DNA of 64,000 bases. It comes from Macadamia tetraphylla. Its lineage: Eukaryota > Streptophyta > Magnoliopsida > Proteales > Proteaceae. Position numbers and translations under genes: made by a program. The notes under the pieces are model-generated. The model was given only the letters and a program-made list of their open reading frames with translations. It did no database searches and was not told the DNA's origin. The stretch is from positions 60,025,329-60,089,328 of the forward strand of contig CM040965.1 in NCBI GenBank assembly GCA_022985045.1, in the 5' to 3' direction. Of the stretch, positions 60,829 to 64,000 are shown piece by piece (position 1 is the stretch's first letter; each line of letters begins with the position of its first letter).

Positions 60829-61255
60829 GGCTTCTCTTCTCCTTCTTCTTCTTCTGTTTTCTATTTCTCTCTCCCTTCTCGTTTCTTCTTCTTCTCATCA
60901 CTCTTCTTTTTTTTTTTTTTTCTTTTTTTTCTTTTTCTTTTCTGTTGGTCTTCTGGTCCTCTGTTTCTGCTACTTTTTTGGGGAGGCGGGGTTGCTGTTG
61001 GAACACTAGAGAGGGGTTTCGACCTGAGAAGAGGTCGGTGGAGGTTTTGGTGGTTTTTTTGTCGTCTCTTCTTCTTTTCCTTCTTTTGCTACTCTTTTTT
61101 TTTTCTAGTCACTTGAACCTAACAGAGAGTAGTTTCAGACTTCTCTGTTCTGCGACAGATTTATTTTTTTTTTTTTTTTTTTTTTAAGTTCTCGACAGAA
61201 CTGGCACGCCAAGGGAAAGAAACGGAGGGAAGAAGAGAGTGATGGAGATTATCCT

Positions 61256-61290
61256 TCGGCTCTGATACCAAGTTGATGGAGAACCTTAGG
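61256..61290 (-). mobile_element. LTR edge with primer-binding site of an unidentified retrotransposon
   Basis: On the minus strand an LTR-like end ...GGTTCTCCATCA is followed after ACT by TGGTATCAGAGCCGAAGG, a complete tRNA-Met primer site. So an LTR extends right from about 61274 (plus-strand start TGATGGAGAACC) and the leader extends left. The LTR's other end and a partner LTR were not found, so the element is truncated or reduced. Confidence 0.55.
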
Positions 61291-61299
61291 GAAGAAAGG

Positions 61300-62500
61300 A
61301 AAAATCATAATAGAGAGGGGAAAGAAGGGAAATCACTAGACACTTCACTAGTGCACAAACTCAACATCTTTATTCAATAATCAAATCACTCTGGTTTATC
61401 CATCAATTACAGTCAATATATAGGAAAGTAAAGACAGAATTAGAAGCTTGAAATAGAAATTAGCCCAAACTAAGAAACAACTATAAAAAAGGAAACCAAT
61501 GCAAGGAAATAGATCCTAACTCCTGCATTTAAATTTGAAAAATAAAATGCATGAAATAAAATACTAAATAACTACTAATTTTATTTTCAACCCTTGTTGG
61601 ACCAAAATCCTGGGTTGGATCGGTTCTTTTTAGCTCTTGGTTTCCAAAGCTGGTCATGCTGGTCCAACCAGGTAAGAGTAGCCACATCTGCATCAGATAT
61701 GGGAGTATGAATTCATTATTAATAGAATCTAAGGAAAATGGAGCATATGTGAATTCATTATTAATAGCCGCATCTGCTATTAATTGATAATTACATAGCA
61801 GATTCTAACTAGTGTTTTTAATCAAAATTGAAAGAATAGATAACTGAAACTCAAAAATAAATGTAGAGTATAATCAAGTTACAGAACATATGTGTGTGTG
61901 TGTGTGTGTGTGTGTTGTATAATTAGGTGAGAATGTTATACCAACAAAATAAAAGGAGTTATAAAACCTTGGAAGTCCTTATTTGGGGCCCTATTTGGGA
62001 CTCCCCACCTTACACATAATTGGTCTATGAAATGAACCGATTCATTTTAAAAGTCAGATTTCAGACCGGCAAACCCTATATCTACCATACATATGGACAA
62101 TGCCACATGTCAAAATTAGACATACCCTCCGCCAAGGATTACAGTCGCAGAGGATTTCAATCCATTTTTTCCTTATTTTAAGAGAAAAAGTAATAAAGTG
62201 GGTAACTACCTATCAAGAAAAACAAAAATAAATTGATAAGTCTCTATTCTGATGTGTCTGAGTTGGCATCTAGGGGTCAACTGCTACATATGAAGAGATA
62301 GCCAAATTGAGAGATAAGATCAAGCTTATTTGCTCTCATTGGAAAATAAAATCTATTGGAGTCACAAATAATTACCCTGAACACTCCCCGCCTTTTTTTT
62401 TTTGTACTCTCCTTGAACAAATCTGTTTTTAGCTTTCCTTTTCTATCCAAAAATTTCATCTCTTGTTATTTATCAAACTAGATGCTTTATATTTTACCTG
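61300..62500. other. Probable LTR body and intergenic sequence
   Basis: The first few hundred bases probably belong to the LTR that starts at 61274. A GT microsatellite lies at 61889-61915. GAATTCATTATTAATAG is repeated at 61709 and 61751. No coding sequence was recognised. Confidence 0.4.
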
Positions 62501-62509
62501 TTTACAGTT

Positions 62510-62617
62510 GGAGAAACAGTAGAGAATAGTTGATTTGGAATTGAAGAAGAGGGTACTGAAGTTGGAGTTCTGTCTTCAGGAAGCCCGCTCTCAGACTAGA
62601 ATGCTTTAAAGGGTAAT
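62510..62617 (+). pseudogene. Isolated coiled-coil exon relic
   Basis: After a TTTACAG acceptor the frame reads LEKQ, stop, RIVDLELKKRVLKLEFCLQE, ARSQTRML, stop, then GGGTAATA as possible donor. The pattern resembles a coiled-coil exon of plant nuclear-envelope-associated proteins as I remember them. The two in-frame stops and lack of neighbouring exons point to a relic. Confidence 0.35.
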
Positions 62618-63659
62618 ATATATTTTCCTACCCCGAATTATTCACTCTCGTTTTAGCTGAAAATAAATTGGGTACTAGTGGCTTTCCAAATGACGAATGC
62701 AAATCAAACCAATAACGAACAAGAACTGTATAGCAGGAATGAGACAAAGCATTTAAAACAATAGAAAAGCAGGAAGAAAAGAAATAGAAATTGAGCTTGT
62801 CTACAATTTTTTTTATGAAAATCAAAACCTATAGATTACTGAACCAAAACCTGTATACTGGAACATCTAATACAACTATATAAGAGAATGAGAAAACAAT
62901 TTCCGAATTAGAAATTACCCATAAATCCAAATATTGTTTCAACACATTAAACAATATAAAAAACTTTTGGTGCAAAAGAGAGAGGAAGAGGAAATCAAAT
63001 CATTTTCATGTCCATATCCAAGAAAAAAGCAAAAATGATGGTTCTGAATCAATGAAATCAACATTGTATATTGTACTCTAGTTATAGCGGCATGGAACTC
63101 GCTGCCACAAGCCAGGGAATCAAGGGCACCACCCAGAGTTAATTTAGATTCATTTTCAAGTAGTATTCAAAATAATAACCATAACAGAAGCAATCCTATT
63201 CCCTACATTGAATCAAATCCCCAAACAGTTAGCACCCATCACACAAAGTGTAGGTGTGTAAAGAACACCTTGAAAACAAAAATACCAGTATAGAGTACAG
63301 ATCAAATTAGAAAAAAATAATAAACTTGAAGGTAAAAGGAAGGAAAAATAAAAATACCAGTATAGAGCACAGAACACAAAAAGGACAATGATTGAGGGAT
63401 GGTTGTTAAATAAATTATCTGTCATATTTTATTTCAAAAGGAACTAATGAAAAGAAAATCCTTGAACCGAACCTGTTATTTTGGTGATGAAACTACAATA
63501 AGAGAAAACACAAAGGAAGGGTGGGGGATAAGGCTGGATTATCTGAAATCAGTTGTGCGTTTTACTTGAACTGCGATTTTTGCCTGGCTTAAGTTGGGAG
63601 AAGGCTGAATTTTTTTTTGACTGTTATTAGACATTCTTACAGTTTTTGCTTGTTCTAGA

Positions 63660-63909
63660 TGATGTATCCATATACATCTCCTTCTTCTATCTTGATTCTC
63701 TACAACAACATTTTAGTGATTCGGAAGAATCAATCCTTCCATGCAAGTGGAGACTAGAGAGTATTGTGTCATATTTGTTTTATTTCCCCATGAAATATAA
63801 AAATAAGAGGGAATATGTGATACATGAAGATGTCTATGCTACTGGAAAATTTATTCTTATAGCTTTGAGCCAAGATGGAATGGTATTACTACTTTTGATC
63901 AATCTCAGG
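63660..63909 (+). other. Possible exon of an unidentified gene
   Basis: An open frame is bounded by an acceptor (TTGTTCTAG) and a donor (CTCAG before GTTTGT), reading KWRLESIVSYLFYFPMKYKN and YVIHEDVYATGKFILIALSQ. The composition is protein-like, but I do not recognise the family and see no partner exons before the window ends. A repeat-derived frame is equally possible. Confidence 0.3.
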
Positions 63910-64000
63910 TTTGTATTTTCACATTGGCATACATACCCTAATGGTCCATAACAAGATACTAAATCTTAAGATAAACCGAGGTCAGCCTTGAGATGCTCTA

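Noticed and set aside
60668..61187. Overlapping plus-strand frames beginning MDYRQKGRDLL with a GTAAGT donor-like site
   Set aside because: No family recognised; the sequence is a CT/T-rich leader next to a retrotransposon primer site, so a gene start is unsupported.
1..64000. CRISPR arrays, bacterial operons, phage or viral genes
   Set aside because: Spliced plant genes and plant transposons dominate; the tandem arrays found are simple or minisatellite repeats without spacer structure.

Overview
This window is nuclear DNA of a flowering plant. It has spliced genes with GT-AG introns, long repeat-rich gaps, Copia and LINE remnants, solo LTRs, a Helitron and a TIR-NBS-LRR (TNL) gene. TNL genes are absent from grasses and most other monocots, so a eudicot or magnoliid/early-diverging dicot is likely. 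The species cannot be read from the sequence.

Layout. 0-5 kb holds no gene except at its right edge, where the minus strand carries a CLE precursor ending in the exact TDIF dodecapeptide; its frame is broken by one nucleotide near the signal peptide. 5.7-15 kb is gene-free and built of duplicated blocks: a fragment of the 3' end of an RGLG gene, a TNL C-terminal fragment, and two diverged copies (9 kb and 10.8-14.4 kb) of one flanking sequence. Into these a 222-bp MITE, a hAT-like element and a 1.5-kb solo LTR have inserted. 14.9-25.9 kb is a three-level nest: an old LINE is split by a decayed minus-strand Copia element, which is itself split by a 2.8-kb solo LTR with a perfect ATCAG target duplication. 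The Copia leader also contains a GRF-zinc-finger gene with a premature stop.

26.2-30.7 kb holds another RGLG 3' fragment and a five-exon minus-strand TNL gene (TIR, NB-ARC, LRR, C-terminal domain) with at least three frameshifts. 31.7-38.5 kb is a Copia element with both LTRs (about 95% identical by eye), PBS, PPT and a multiply broken gag-pol. 38.6-45.2 kb is an intact 11-exon RGLG-type (copine + RING) E3 ubiquitin ligase on the minus strand; its phases close to a 437-residue protein. 45.7-47.4 kb looks like a Pack-MULE carrying a pectinesterase-inhibitor fragment and a receptor-kinase fragment. 51.6-53.1 kb is an intact two-exon type II metacaspase (428 residues). 53.9-57.1 kb is a non-autonomous Helitron. 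The rest (57-64 kb) holds a tRNA-like sequence, two exons of a G3BP-like (NTF2 domain) gene, an LTR edge with primer-binding site, and weak exon-like pieces.

The only genes whose frames look intact throughout are RGLG and the metacaspase. Both families act in stress, ubiquitin or cell-death pathways, but nothing here links them beyond proximity. I found no convincing wholly new system. The most informative content is the history of nested insertions and the repeated pairing of RGLG 3'-end fragments with TNL fragments.
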